DNA of 64,000 bases from Pseudomonas ekonensis. Its GTDB lineage: Bacteria; Pseudomonadota; Gammaproteobacteria; Pseudomonadales; Pseudomonadaceae. The stretch lies in assembly GCF_019145435.1 (NCBI RefSeq), contig NZ_JAHSTS010000001.1:1192001-1256000 (forward strand). Reading direction: 5' to 3'. The stretch's first letter is position 1. The number at the start of each line of letters is the position of its first letter. Of the stretch, positions 16,971-25,861 are shown piece after piece. The translations under genes and the position numbers were made by a program. The notes below the pieces were generated by a model, which worked only from the letters and a program-made list of their open reading frames with translations, ran no database searches and was not told where the DNA came from.

Positions 16971-17926
16971 CGGGGACAGTGAATGACAGGCCGGCGGTGG
17001 GGATCATCGGCACCGGCGCGATCGGCGGGTTCTACGGATTGATGCTGGCGAGGGCCGGGTTCGATGTGCACTTTCTGTTGCGCAGCGAGTTCAGCGCCGT
17101 GGCCGAGCGCGGCCTGCGGGTGGACAGCGCGGTGCACGGCGCGCTGACGCTCGACCCGGTGCAGGCCTACGCAAAGGCCGACGACATGCCGCCGTGCGAC
17201 TGGCTGCTGGTCGGGGCCAAGACTACCGGCACCGCCGACCTGGCACCGGCGATCGTGCGGGCGGCGAAGCCCGGCGCCAAGGTGCTGTTGCTGCAGAACG
17301 GCCTGGATGTCGAGGACAGCCTGCGGGCGTTGCTGCCCGATTCGCTGCACCTGCTCGGCGGTCTGTGCCAGATCTGCGTCCACCGCGAGGGGCCGGGGCA
17401 GATCACCCACCAGGCGCTGGGGGCGGTGAACGTCGGCTACCACAGCGGCCCGGCGGCGGACGGCGCGGCGCGGATGGCGATCGTCGAGGAGGGCGCCGGG
17501 CTGTTCCGCGCCGCCGGCATCGATTCCCAGGCGATGCCCGACCTGCGCCAGGCGCGCTGGCAGAAGCTGGTCTGGAACATCCCCTACAACGGCCTGTCCG
17601 TGCTGCTGGGGGCGAGCACCACCCCATTGATGGCCGACGCGGACAGCCGCGCGCTGATCCGGGCGCTGATGGCCGAAGTGGTGCAGGGCGCCAAGGCCTG
17701 CGGCCATGACCTGCCGCCGGGCTACGCCGACTATCTGTTCATGATGACCGAAAAAATGCCGGACTATTGGCCGAGCATGCATCATGATTTCCTGCACAAG
17801 CGGCCGCTGGAGCTCGAGGCGATCTACGCCCGTCCGTTGGCGGCGGCCAAGGCGGCGGGGTGCGAGCTGCCGCGGATCGAGGCGTTGCACCGAACCTTGG
17901 GGTTCATCGACCGACGCAACAGGTGA
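16967..17926 (+). CDS. Ketopantoate reductase family protein (2-dehydropantoate 2-reductase)
   Basis: The 319-residue protein has the N-terminal NADPH-binding loop GIIGTGAIGGFYG and the helical C-terminal ApbA domain with KLVWNIPYNGLSVL, which contains the catalytic Lys and Asn. SMHHDFLHKRPLELEAI carries the conserved Ser/Asp/Glu region. The expected reaction is reduction of ketopantoate to pantoate for coenzyme A synthesis. Many genomes have several paralogs, so I do not assign panE. The gene is coupled by ATGA overlap to the thioredoxin gene and has a strong GAGGAG site. Confidence 0.85.
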   Translation: MTGTVNDRPAVGIIGTGAIGGFYGLMLARAGFDVHFLLRSEFSAVAERGLRVDSAVHGALTLDPVQAYAKADDMPPCDWLLVGAKTTGTADLAPAIVRAAKPGAKVLLLQNGLDVEDSLRALLPDSLHLLGGLCQICVHREGPGQITHQALGAVNVGYHSGPAADGAARMAIVEEGAGLFRAAGIDSQAMPDLRQARWQKLVWNIPYNGLSVLLGASTTPLMADADSRALIRALMAEVVQGAKACGHDLPPGYADYLFMMTEKMPDYWPSMHHDFLHKRPLELEAIYARPLAAAKAAGCELPRIEALHRTLGFIDRRNR

Positions 17927-17956
17927 GACCGTTTCCGATGCAAGGCGAGGGAAGGC

Positions 17957-18862
17957 ATGGCAAAGAACATCGATGACAAACTGGTGCTGGCGATTTCGTC
18001 CCGCGCCCTGTTCGACCTGAGCGAGAGCCACAAGGTCTATGAGTCGAGCGGCGTCGAAGCCTACCGGCAATACCAGATCGAGCATGAGGACGAAATCCTC
18101 GCCCCGGGCGACGCCTTCCCGCTGGTGGAAAAGCTGCTGAGCCTCAATGCCCGTCTTGGGCGGGCGCGGGTCGAGGTGATCCTGGTGTCGCGCAACAGCG
18201 CCGACACCGGCCTTCGGGTGTTCAACTCGATCGGCCATTACGGCCTGGCGATCTCACGGGCCGCGTTCGTCGGCGGGCGCAGTCCGTATCCGTACCTCAA
18301 GGCGTTCGGCTGCGACCTGTTTCTCTCCACCCACGCCGAGGATGTGCGTGCTGCGCTGGACGCCGGGTTCGCGGCGGCGACCATTCTGTCCGGCGGCGCC
18401 GGCCGTGCGGCCAGCGATGAATTGCGCATCGCCTTCGACGGTGATGCGGTGCTGTTTTCCGACGAGTCGGAACGCGTCTATCAGTCCGGCGGGCTGGAGG
18501 CGTTCCAGGCCAAGGAGCGCGAGTCGGCGCGCGAGCCGCTGCGGGGCGGGCCGTTCAAGGGTTTTCTGGCGGCGCTCAACGTGCTGCAGCGGGAGTTCCC
18601 GGAGGACGATTGCCCGATCCGCACCGCGCTGGTGACGGCCCGTTCGGCGCCGGCCCACGAGCGGGTGATCCGTACCTTGCGCGAGTGGGACATCCGCCTG
18701 GACGAGTCGCTGTTCCTCGGCGGCCTGACCAAGGCGGCGTTCCTTGAAGCGTTCGCCGCCGACGTGTTCTTCGACGACCAGGCCGGGCACTGCGAACTGG
18801 CGCGGGAAGTGGTCGCCACCGGCCACGTGCCCCATGGCGTGAGCAACGAACCGTCGCTCTGA
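17957..18862 (+). CDS. 5'-nucleotidase (NT5C1-like)
   Basis: The 301-residue protein belongs to the cytosolic 5'-nucleotidase family of HAD-like enzymes. Motifs in order are LVLAISSRALFDL (the DxD position is degenerate: SSRALFD), FVGGRSPYPYLKAF, DGDAVLFSDESE and FFDDQAGH. It probably dephosphorylates nucleoside monophosphates. It lies 30 bases after the ketopantoate-reductase-like gene, so it may be co-transcribed. The GGCGAGGGAAGGC stretch provides a ribosome site. Confidence 0.82.
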   Translation: MAKNIDDKLVLAISSRALFDLSESHKVYESSGVEAYRQYQIEHEDEILAPGDAFPLVEKLLSLNARLGRARVEVILVSRNSADTGLRVFNSIGHYGLAISRAAFVGGRSPYPYLKAFGCDLFLSTHAEDVRAALDAGFAAATILSGGAGRAASDELRIAFDGDAVLFSDESERVYQSGGLEAFQAKERESAREPLRGGPFKGFLAALNVLQREFPEDDCPIRTALVTARSAPAHERVIRTLREWDIRLDESLFLGGLTKAAFLEAFAADVFFDDQAGHCELAREVVATGHVPHGVSNEPSL

Positions 18863-18960
18863 AGCCCGCGTGGCACAAGACGTTGCACCGCCCGCCGCTG
18901 TCGCCAAGGCACTGCTAAGCTGAATCAAATCTCCGCCATGTCGGCACGCTGGGAGGTCAC

Positions 18961-19464
18961 ATGATTCGTGCGATGCTGTATGCCACTGACCTCGGTCTGT
19001 ACGCACCGTTAGTGATGCAGCACGCCTTGGCGCTGGCCCGGACGTTCGACGCCGACCTGTATGTGGTGCACGCGGTGGAACCCATGGGGCTGTTCGCCGA
19101 ATCGGTGCTGCAAAGCTACCTCGACGAACAGGCGCTGAACGAATTCCACAGCCAGGGACTGAAGACGGTCATCGCCAACATCGAGCAGCGGGTGCTCGAC
19201 AGTTTCCGTGAAGAGCTGGGGGACGAGGGGGAGCAGGACCTGCAGCGGATCCGGGCCGTGCGGGTGCTGCAAGGGGATCCGTCCCAGGTGATTCTCGAGC
19301 AGGTGCAGAAACTCTCGGTCGATTTGCTGATCGTAGGAAGTCACAGCCACGGGGTGGGGGCGGAAACGCCGTTGGGGCGCACGGCGGCCCGGGTGCTGCA
19401 ATTGTCCAAGGTGCCGGTTTATCTGGTGCCGCTGGTGGAGCGCCGGCGTCGGGAGGATCGCTGA
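18961..19464 (+). CDS. Universal stress protein (UspA family)
   Basis: The 167-residue protein opens with MLYATDLG and has the nucleotide-binding motif GSHSHGVGAETPLGRTAARVL, close to the ATP-binding consensus GxxGxxxxxxGS. It therefore probably binds ATP. It is a soluble stress protein whose client is unknown. GGGAGGTCAC precedes the ATG. It lies upstream of cysB in the same direction, with a separate A/T-rich promoter region between them. Confidence 0.88.
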   Translation: MIRAMLYATDLGLYAPLVMQHALALARTFDADLYVVHAVEPMGLFAESVLQSYLDEQALNEFHSQGLKTVIANIEQRVLDSFREELGDEGEQDLQRIRAVRVLQGDPSQVILEQVQKLSVDLLIVGSHSHGVGAETPLGRTAARVLQLSKVPVYLVPLVERRRREDR

Positions 19465-19483
19465 AGCGGAATAATGGCGTTTT

Positions 19484-20551
<1,068 letters not shown>

Positions 20552-20563
20552 ACCCGCTATCCC

Positions 20564-20642
20564 TGTGGCGAGGGAGCTTGCTCCCGCTGGCCTGCGCAGC
20601 AGGCCCATCGCTCAAGGGGCCGCTGCACGCGCCCTCGCCACA
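20564..20642. repeat. REPIN: paired inverted REP elements
   Basis: TGTGGCGAGGG (20564-20574) and CCCTCGCCACA (20632-20642) are perfect inverted arms. Inside lie the palindrome GGGAGCTTGCTCCC (20572-20585) and a hairpin GGCCTGC-GCA-GCAGGCC (20589-20605). This is the structure of a Pseudomonas REP doublet that could fold into a cruciform. Confidence 0.85.
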
Positions 20643-20647
20643 ATCCC

Positions 20648-21130
20648 CTAAAGCACCTCGGTGACCGCGAACTGTTGCCGGGTGCCCGCCACCAGAATCT
20701 CCACCTCGTCGCCTTCGAACTTGCCCAGCAGGCCTTTGCCCAGCGGCGAGCGAGGGCTGATGACGGTGACCGGTTGCCCCACCACATCGACTTTAAGGCC
20801 TGCCGCATCCGGCGCCAGGAACAGCCATTGCTCGCGCCCGCGTTCATCCTCGAGGCCGAGCAGCGCGCCCACCTCGATGCCCCGGGTGTCGTCGTAGGCG
20901 CGCAGGATCAGGTTCTGGCACAGCGCCAGCGACTGGCGGATTTCCTCGACGCGCCGGGCCTGCCCGGCGGCCAGGTACGACGCCTCCAGCCCAAGGGTGT
21001 CGTACTTGTTTTCGGCGATGTTCTCTTCGTGGGTCGCGGCCTCGTAAGCGGTTTGCGCCGCACGCTCGGCGATGTCGAGGTCGCTGCGCAGTTTGTCGAG
21101 GATCAGTTGGTGGACGGTCTGTTTGTTCAT
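20648..21130 (-). CDS. GreA/GreB-family protein
   Basis: The 160-residue product has a Gre-like layout. The N-terminal helical hairpin (KLRSDLDIAERAAQTAYEAA, then HEENIAENKYDTLGLEAS) carries acidic residues at the tip. The C-terminal domain contains ISPRSPLGKGLLGK, equivalent to the ISxxSPxAxALxGK motif of GreA/GreB. It may act at RNA polymerase, but the hairpin is not canonical and the family is not well characterised. ATG 21130 lies 2 bases after the stop of the upstream gene, so translation is coupled. Confidence 0.78.
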   Translation of the reverse strand: MNKQTVHQLILDKLRSDLDIAERAAQTAYEAATHEENIAENKYDTLGLEASYLAAGQARRVEEIRQSLALCQNLILRAYDDTRGIEVGALLGLEDERGREQWLFLAPDAAGLKVDVVGQPVTVISPRSPLGKGLLGKFEGDEVEILVAGTRQQFAVTEVL

Positions 21131-21132
21131 GG

Positions 21133-21540
21133 TCAATCGCAGAACTGCAGTACGTTGGCGCGGCTCTTTTCGCTGGGGGCCGTCTGATCCTGCTGCAGCC
21201 AGAACTGGCACTTGGGATTGGACAAGTTGCGGGTGCTGCTGCGGGCCTGGTCCAGGCGCACTTGCTGCTCGTTCTTGCGCAGGTTCTCTTCGTACTGTTC
21301 GAACATCCGGTTCTGCGGCTCCGGTTGCGGCTGTGGCTGGGCGACGGCCGGCGGCCTGCCTATTTGCTGGACCGCCTCGGTCACCGGGGCCAACTGATGG
21401 CTGAAGAGCCGGGAGGCGAGCCACCAGGTCAAGGCGATGGCAAGAAAACCCAGCCACAGGCCAAGGGCGATGCTGCCGGTCAATTGCAGCGCACTAAGCT
21501 GAACAGGCAAAGGGCGACGCGGGGCGGGACGGTAGGGCAT
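21133..21540 (-). CDS. Single-pass membrane protein of unknown function
   Basis: The 135-residue protein starts at ATG 21540 behind AGGAGG. A basic N-terminus precedes one membrane helix (residues about 18-42, LTGSIALGLWLGFLAIALTW). A Pro/Gln-rich linker (PPAVAQPQPQPEPQ) follows, then a C-terminal charged region with Cys near the end. The topology suggests a periplasmic C-terminal part. It is transcribed with the Gre-like gene, 2 bases apart. I do not recognise a family. Confidence 0.7.
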   Translation of the reverse strand: MPYRPAPRRPLPVQLSALQLTGSIALGLWLGFLAIALTWWLASRLFSHQLAPVTEAVQQIGRPPAVAQPQPQPEPQNRMFEQYEENLRKNEQQVRLDQARSSTRNLSNPKCQFWLQQDQTAPSEKSRANVLQFCD

Positions 21541-21664
21541 GACAGCCTCCTGGCGGACGAGAGCGGGCGAGCACCGATTGTCGCACGAAGATTCGTCGGC
21601 GTCGGCTCTTCTCCGAGGGCGCGTTTGCGCGGACAATCGGCGCTTTTGCCAACGGGAGCTTCTG

Positions 21665-22807
21665 ATGGCGGCAACGAACACCCGCTGGGACATCTTTTGC
21701 ACCGTGGTCGACAACTACGGCGACATCGGCGTGACCTGGCGCCTGGCCCGGCAACTGGTGGCCGAGCACGGCGTGGCGGTGCGCCTGTGGGTCGATGACC
21801 TGCGGGCGTTCGAGCGCCTCTGCCCGGAAATCGAACCAGGCCTCGCGCAGCAGCGGCAACAGGGCGTCGAGGTGCGGCATTGGCCCCAGGAGTGGGTCGG
21901 GGCGGATGCGGCCGATGTGGTGATCGCCGCGTTTGCCTGTCAGTTGCCGGGCCCGTACATGGACGCCATGGCCGAACGGGAACAGCCGCCGCTGTGGATG
22001 AACCTCGACTACCTCAGCGCCGAAGACTGGGTGGTCGGATGCCACGGGTTGCCGTCGGTGAAGTACAGGTCGGTGCAGAAGTTCTTCTTCTTTCCGGGGT
22101 TCCAGCCAGGCACCGGCGGGTTGTTGCGCGAGCAGGGGCTGATCGAGCGGCGTCAGGCGTTTCAGCAGGATCCCGCAGCCCAGCGAACATTCCTGCAGGA
22201 ACTGGGGATTGATCCGGCGCCCGGCTCACAGCTCATTTCACTGTTCGCCTACGAAAACGCCGGCCTGGCCAGTTGGCTCGATGTGCTGGCCGCCGATGCC
22301 CGGCCGACCCACTTGCTGGTGCCGGAAGGCCGGATCCTGGGCGACGTCGCCCGGTGGCTCGGGGCGGACGCGCTGACGGCGGGCGCCTTGCAGGTGCGCG
22401 GGTCGCTGACCGTGCAGGTCATCCCGTTCGTGCGTCAGGACCAATACGACCGCTTGCTCTGGTGCTGCGACTTCAATGCGGTGCGCGGGGAGGACTCGTT
22501 CGTCCGGGCGCAGTGGGCGGGACGGCCGATGCTGTGGCACATTTACCAGCAGGAAGAAGACATTCACCTGGACAAGCTCGACGCGTTCCTGGCGCTCTAC
22601 ACGAAGGGCCTTTCGTCGGGCGCGGCCGAGGCGACAGGCGGTCTTTGGCGGGCGTGGAGCGCCGGACTCCCCATCGGACAGCACTGGCTCGCGGCCCGCA
22701 AACACTGGGCGGAACTGCAGCGGCACGCCCAATCCTGGTCTCTGGAACAGGCCTTGCAGGCCGATCTTGCCACGGCGCTGGTACAGTTTTACCGAAATTG
22801 GCTATGA
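21665..22807 (+). CDS. earP: EF-P arginine rhamnosyltransferase EarP
   Basis: The 380-residue GT104 enzyme transfers rhamnose from dTDP-rhamnose to Arg32 of EF-P. It begins MAATNTRWDIFCTVVDNYGD; Asp16 and Asp20 correspond to the catalytic Asp pair known in this family. The nucleotide-sugar motif is in NAVRGEDSFVRAQWAG near the C-terminal lobe. efp follows in the same direction 48 bases downstream, and its Arg32 confirms the pairing. ATG 21665 is preceded by GGGAG. The gene is divergent from the Gre-like operon. Confidence 0.97.
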   Translation: MAATNTRWDIFCTVVDNYGDIGVTWRLARQLVAEHGVAVRLWVDDLRAFERLCPEIEPGLAQQRQQGVEVRHWPQEWVGADAADVVIAAFACQLPGPYMDAMAEREQPPLWMNLDYLSAEDWVVGCHGLPSVKYRSVQKFFFFPGFQPGTGGLLREQGLIERRQAFQQDPAAQRTFLQELGIDPAPGSQLISLFAYENAGLASWLDVLAADARPTHLLVPEGRILGDVARWLGADALTAGALQVRGSLTVQVIPFVRQDQYDRLLWCCDFNAVRGEDSFVRAQWAGRPMLWHIYQQEEDIHLDKLDAFLALYTKGLSSGAAEATGGLWRAWSAGLPIGQHWLAARKHWAELQRHAQSWSLEQALQADLATALVQFYRNWL

Positions 22808-22855
22808 TACGCGGCCTAGATTTTTGTACATCCCATCCAAATTCGGATATTCGCA

Positions 22856-23425
22856 ATGAAAACTGGTAAAGAACTCAAACCCGGTACCGTGCTCCGTATC
22901 GACAACGATCCTTGGCTGGTTCAGAAAACTGAATTCACCAAGTCGGGCCGTAACAGCGCGATCATGAAGACCAAGCTGAAGAACCTGCTGACCGGTTACA
23001 AGACCGAAACCGTTTACGGTGCGGACGACAAACTGGACGACGTGATCCTGGACCGCAAAGAAGCCACCCTGTCCTTCATCAGCGGTGACTCCTACACGTT
23101 CATGGACACCACCGACTACACCATGTACGAGCTGAACGCCGAAGACATCGAAAGCGTGCTGCCGTACATCGAAGAAGGCATGGAAGACGTCTGCGAAGCC
23201 GTGTTCTTCGAAGGCCGCCTGGTATCGGTAGAACTGCCGACCACCATCAGCCGTCAGGTCGTCTACACCGAGAACGCCGCTCGTGGCGACACCTCGGGCA
23301 AGGTGATGAAGCCTGCCAAACTGAAGAACGGCACCGAGATCCAGGTTGCTGACTTCATCGAAATCGACGAGTGGATCGATATCGACACCCGCGACAACTC
23401 CTTCAAGGGTCGCAGCAAGAAGTAA
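22856..23425 (+). CDS. efp: Elongation factor P with arginine modification site
   Basis: The 189-residue protein relieves ribosome stalling at polyproline stretches. The tip loop reads TKSGRNSA, so residue 32 is Arg, the rhamnosylated form, rather than the Lys modified by EpmA or YmfI. Three beta-barrel domains are evident, ending GRSKK. It lies directly after earP. A TATGAT sequence at 22803-22808, overlapping the earP stop, is a candidate -10 for a promoter of its own. A strong terminator follows. Confidence 0.97.
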   Translation: MKTGKELKPGTVLRIDNDPWLVQKTEFTKSGRNSAIMKTKLKNLLTGYKTETVYGADDKLDDVILDRKEATLSFISGDSYTFMDTTDYTMYELNAEDIESVLPYIEEGMEDVCEAVFFEGRLVSVELPTTISRQVVYTENAARGDTSGKVMKPAKLKNGTEIQVADFIEIDEWIDIDTRDNSFKGRSKK

Positions 23426-23444
23426 TTCTGCTGTCGTGTCGCAC

Positions 23445-23476
23445 AAAAAAACCCGACCATCGAGTCGGGTTTTTTT
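23445..23476. terminator. Terminator after efp
   Basis: AAAAAAACCCGAC pairs with GTCGGGTTTTTTT. The symmetrical A and T tracts allow use in both directions; the convergent esterase gene lies beyond. Confidence 0.88.
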
Positions 23477-23487
23477 GTGCCTGCCCA

Positions 23488-23513
23488 TTGTGGAAGCGGG
23501 CTTGTTCCTACAG
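23488..23513. repeat. REP-like element
   Basis: TTGTGGAAGCGGGCTTGTTCC followed by TACAG is a near match to the TGTGGGAGCGGGCTTGCTCCCACA element of Pseudomonas. It sits between efp and the esterase gene. Confidence 0.5.
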
Positions 23514-23515
23514 CT

Positions 23516-24526
23516 TCACTTCAGGTGTTGCTTGAGTTCCTCCGAAGCCTGAAGCATCGCCGAGCGAACCGCCGGCACCTGGCTGACCACGTTGAGCAAA
23601 CCGTAGTCGTGGATCAGGCCGTTGTAGCGCACGGCCGTCACCGGCACGCCGGCCTCGTCCAGCTTGCGGGCGTAGGCTTCGCCTTCGTCGCGCAGCACGT
23701 CGGCGCTGGCGGTCTGCACTAACGCCGGCGGCAGGCCTTTGAGTTGCGCAGTGGTGGCCCGCAGCGGAGAGGCGTAGATCTCGTTGCGCTGCTTGGCGTC
23801 GGTGGTGTAGTTGTCCCAGAACCACTTCATCATGTTGCGGGTGAGGAAGTGCCCCTCGGCGTACTGGTTGTAGGAACCGGTGTCGAAGCCGGCGTCGGTC
23901 ACCGGCCACAGCAGCGCCTGGAAGCGGATGGCCGGGGTGCCCTTGTCCTTGGCCATCAGCGCGACCACGGCCGCCATGTTGCCGCCGACGCTGTTGCCGG
24001 CCACGGCCAGGCGCTTGCCGTCGACGTTGATCTCTTTCCCGTGCTCGGCCACCCATTTGGTGGCGGCGTAGGCCTGGTTGATCGCCACCGGGTAATGCGC
24101 TTCCGGCGAAGGGGTGTAGTTGACGAACACCGCCACCGCCCCCGACCCGGCCACCAGGTCGCGCACCAGGCGTTCGTGGGTCGGGAAGTCCCCCAGCACC
24201 CAGCCGCCGCCGTGGAAGAACATGAACACCGGCAGCTCACCCTTGACTCCGGCTGGCCGGACGATGGTCAGGCTCAGCGGCTGGCCGTCGACCTGGATGG
24301 TCTTCTGGCTCACATCGGCCGCCGGCAGCGTCAGCTTGACGCCGGCCTGGGCACCCACCAGCACGGCGCGGGCCTCTTTCGGCGTCATCTGTTCCATCGG
24401 CTTGCCGTTGCCGGCGTTCAGCGCATCGAGGAACGCCTGGGTGTTGTGTTCGACATCACCGGCGAACGCGCTGTGGACGGACAGGGCGAGAAGGGTGCCG
24501 GTCAAGACTTTGCTGAAAGCGTTCAT
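23516..24526 (-). CDS. Secreted alpha/beta hydrolase of the hormone-sensitive-lipase family
   Basis: The 336-residue protein has a signal peptide ending at HSAFA-GD. The oxyanion motif HGGGW is at about residue 104. The nucleophile elbow is GNSVGG instead of the common GDSAGG. The catalytic Asp (ADVLRDE) and His (GLIHDYGLL) follow. It is expected to be a periplasmic or secreted esterase. AGGAAACGAAC precedes the ATG. The gene lies 36 bases downstream of ohr and may be read through with it, which is interesting given that ohr responds to lipid peroxides. Confidence 0.85.
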   Translation of the reverse strand: MNAFSKVLTGTLLALSVHSAFAGDVEHNTQAFLDALNAGNGKPMEQMTPKEARAVLVGAQAGVKLTLPAADVSQKTIQVDGQPLSLTIVRPAGVKGELPVFMFFHGGGWVLGDFPTHERLVRDLVAGSGAVAVFVNYTPSPEAHYPVAINQAYAATKWVAEHGKEINVDGKRLAVAGNSVGGNMAAVVALMAKDKGTPAIRFQALLWPVTDAGFDTGSYNQYAEGHFLTRNMMKWFWDNYTTDAKQRNEIYASPLRATTAQLKGLPPALVQTASADVLRDEGEAYARKLDEAGVPVTAVRYNGLIHDYGLLNVVSQVPAVRSAMLQASEELKQHLK

Positions 24527-24562
24527 GTTCGTTTCCTGTGTTCGGGCCTTGGGTGTCTGGGG

Positions 24563-24982
24563 TTAGACGGTGACGTGCAGGCGTACGTCGACGTTGCCGC
24601 GGGTGGCGTTGGAGTACGGGCAGACCTGGTGTGCGGCGTCGACCAGGCTCTGCGCGTCGGCCTGTTCCAGGCCCGGCAGGCTGATGTGCAGGTCGATGTC
24701 CAGACCGAAGCCGCCGGGGATCTGGCCGATGCCGACATGGGCGGTGATCGAGGCGTTGTCCGGGATCTTGCGTTTGGTCTGGCCGGCGACGAATTTCAGG
24801 GCGCCGATGAAGCAGGCCGAGTAGCCGGCGGCGAACAGTTGCTCAGGGTTGGTGGCCGCGCCGCCGGCACCGCCGAGTTCTTTCGGGGTGGCCAGCTTGA
24901 CGTCGAGGATGTTGTCGCTGGAGATCGCACGACCGTCACGGCCGCCGGTGGAGGTTGCGATTGCGGTGTAGAGAGTTTGCAT
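24563..24982 (-). CDS. ohr: Organic hydroperoxide resistance protein Ohr
   Basis: The 139-residue thiol peroxidase reduces organic and fatty-acid hydroperoxides. The two catalytic cysteines are Cys57 (YSACFIG) and Cys121 (HQVCPYS), as in the OsmC/Ohr family, and the N-terminal TGGRDGRAIS segment is typical. Its regulator ohrR lies upstream in the same direction, separated by a REPIN. A good promoter is visible at 25048-25076. Confidence 0.96.
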   Translation of the reverse strand: MQTLYTAIATSTGGRDGRAISSDNILDVKLATPKELGGAGGAATNPEQLFAAGYSACFIGALKFVAGQTKRKIPDNASITAHVGIGQIPGGFGLDIDLHISLPGLEQADAQSLVDAAHQVCPYSNATRGNVDVRLHVTV

Positions 24983-25009
24983 GGTGTGAGCCTCTTCGAG
25001 TGTGGTTTG

Positions 25010-25028
25010 TTGCGCTAATTGTTTGCGC
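25010..25028. promoter_or_regulatory. Direct repeat TTGCGC in the ohr leader, possible OhrR site
   Basis: TTGCGC occurs at 25010-25015 and 25023-25028, a 13-base period around TAATTGT, just downstream of the predicted ohr transcription start. A further GCGCAA lies in the -35 at 25071-25076. OhrR sites overlap ohr promoters in other bacteria; binding here is an inference. Confidence 0.35.
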
Positions 25029-25047
25029 GTTAACTAAGTGCGAGGTG

Positions 25048-25076
25048 AATGTATCGCTCAAATATTTAGTGCGCAA
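25048..25076 (-). promoter_or_regulatory. Predicted ohr promoter
   Basis: On the minus strand TTGCGC (25071-25076) and TACATT (25048-25053) are separated by 17 bases in an A/T-rich segment. The inferred start is about 60 bases before the ohr ATG. Confidence 0.55.
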
Positions 25077-25210
25077 GATAATTTTTTCGAAAAGGCCCGC
25101 GCGAATCATGGAAACACCCCGTTGATGGAGCGGAAGCTTTTGATGTGAAAGGATTTTTATGGTGAGGCAGGAGGCAAAAATATTTTTCGCAGCCGGGCGA
25201 AACGCAGCCC

Positions 25211-25301
25211 CTGTAGGAGCGAGCCTGCTCGCAATGGCGGTGGTTCAGTCACGGAAAGGCTGAATGTCTGACCGCAATCGCGAGCAGGCTCGCTCCGACA
25301 G
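25211..25301. repeat. REPIN of the TGTAGGAGCGAGC type
   Basis: CTGTAGGAGCGAGCCTGCTC (from 25211) and its inverted partner GAGCAGGCTCGCTCCGACAG (ending 25301) flank a variable centre. This is a second REP family, distinct from that at 20564. Confidence 0.85.
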
Positions 25302-25316
25302 GAGGGAAGGGGGGAT

Positions 25317-25778
25317 TCAGCTCAGGCTGCCTTGCAGGTGGCTGCGCAGCGCCTGCAGTTCGGCCTGCAGGTGTTGCAGGCGCTCCAGCGAAAAGCCGCT
25401 GGCGCCGAGGATGCACTGCGGAATGGTGCGGGCCTGTTCGCGCAGGGCGCGGCCCTGCGCGGTCAGTTCGACGATCACCACCCGCTCGTCTTCCCGGCTG
25501 CGGGTGCGGCTGAGCAGGCCTTCGCCTTCCAGGCGCTTGAGCAGCGGGGTCAGCGAGCCCGGATCGGTCAGCAGGCGTGCGCTGATTTCCCCGACGGTCA
25601 GACCGTCCTTTTCCCACAGCACCATCATCGCCAGGTATTGCGGGTAGGTCAGGCCGAGCGCTTGCAGCAAGGGCTTGTAGACCTTGGTCATCATCAGCGA
25701 GGTGGAATGCAGGGCGAAGCAGGCCTGGTTGTCCAGCAGCAGGTCTTCGCAGAGGTCGGTGGTGCGGTCGGTGTTCAT
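25317..25778 (-). CDS. ohrR: MarR-family organic peroxide sensor OhrR
   Basis: The 153-residue repressor has the reactive Cys20 in [13 protein letters not shown] and a second Cys122 (TIPQCILG), as in two-Cys OhrR proteins. The winged helix includes [14 protein letters not shown] and [13 protein letters not shown]. Oxidation of Cys20 by organic peroxide is known to release DNA and induce ohr. It lies upstream of ohr in the same direction. Its close relative OspR, of identical length, is at 40760-41221. Confidence 0.93.
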   Translation of the reverse strand: MNTDRTTDLCEDLLLDNQACFALHSTSLMMTKVYKPLLQALGLTYPQYLAMMVLWEKDGLTVGEISARLLTDPGSLTPLLKRLEGEGLLSRTRSREDERVVIVELTAQGRALREQARTIPQCILGASGFSLERLQHLQAELQALRSHLQGSLS

Positions 25779-25861
25779 GTCAAAGCCTTGATCGGTGATC
25801 GGATGAATCTAGCGCCCGAACCTTTAATGCGCCACACAAATCTGGCCGGGCGCGGCATCGT

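Larger units (their letters stand above)
24983..25316. other. ohr control region and REPIN
   Basis: This 334-base gap between ohr and ohrR carries the ohr promoter, GCGCAA-type repeats, an A/T-rich tract and a REPIN. No gene is seen. Confidence 0.6.
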
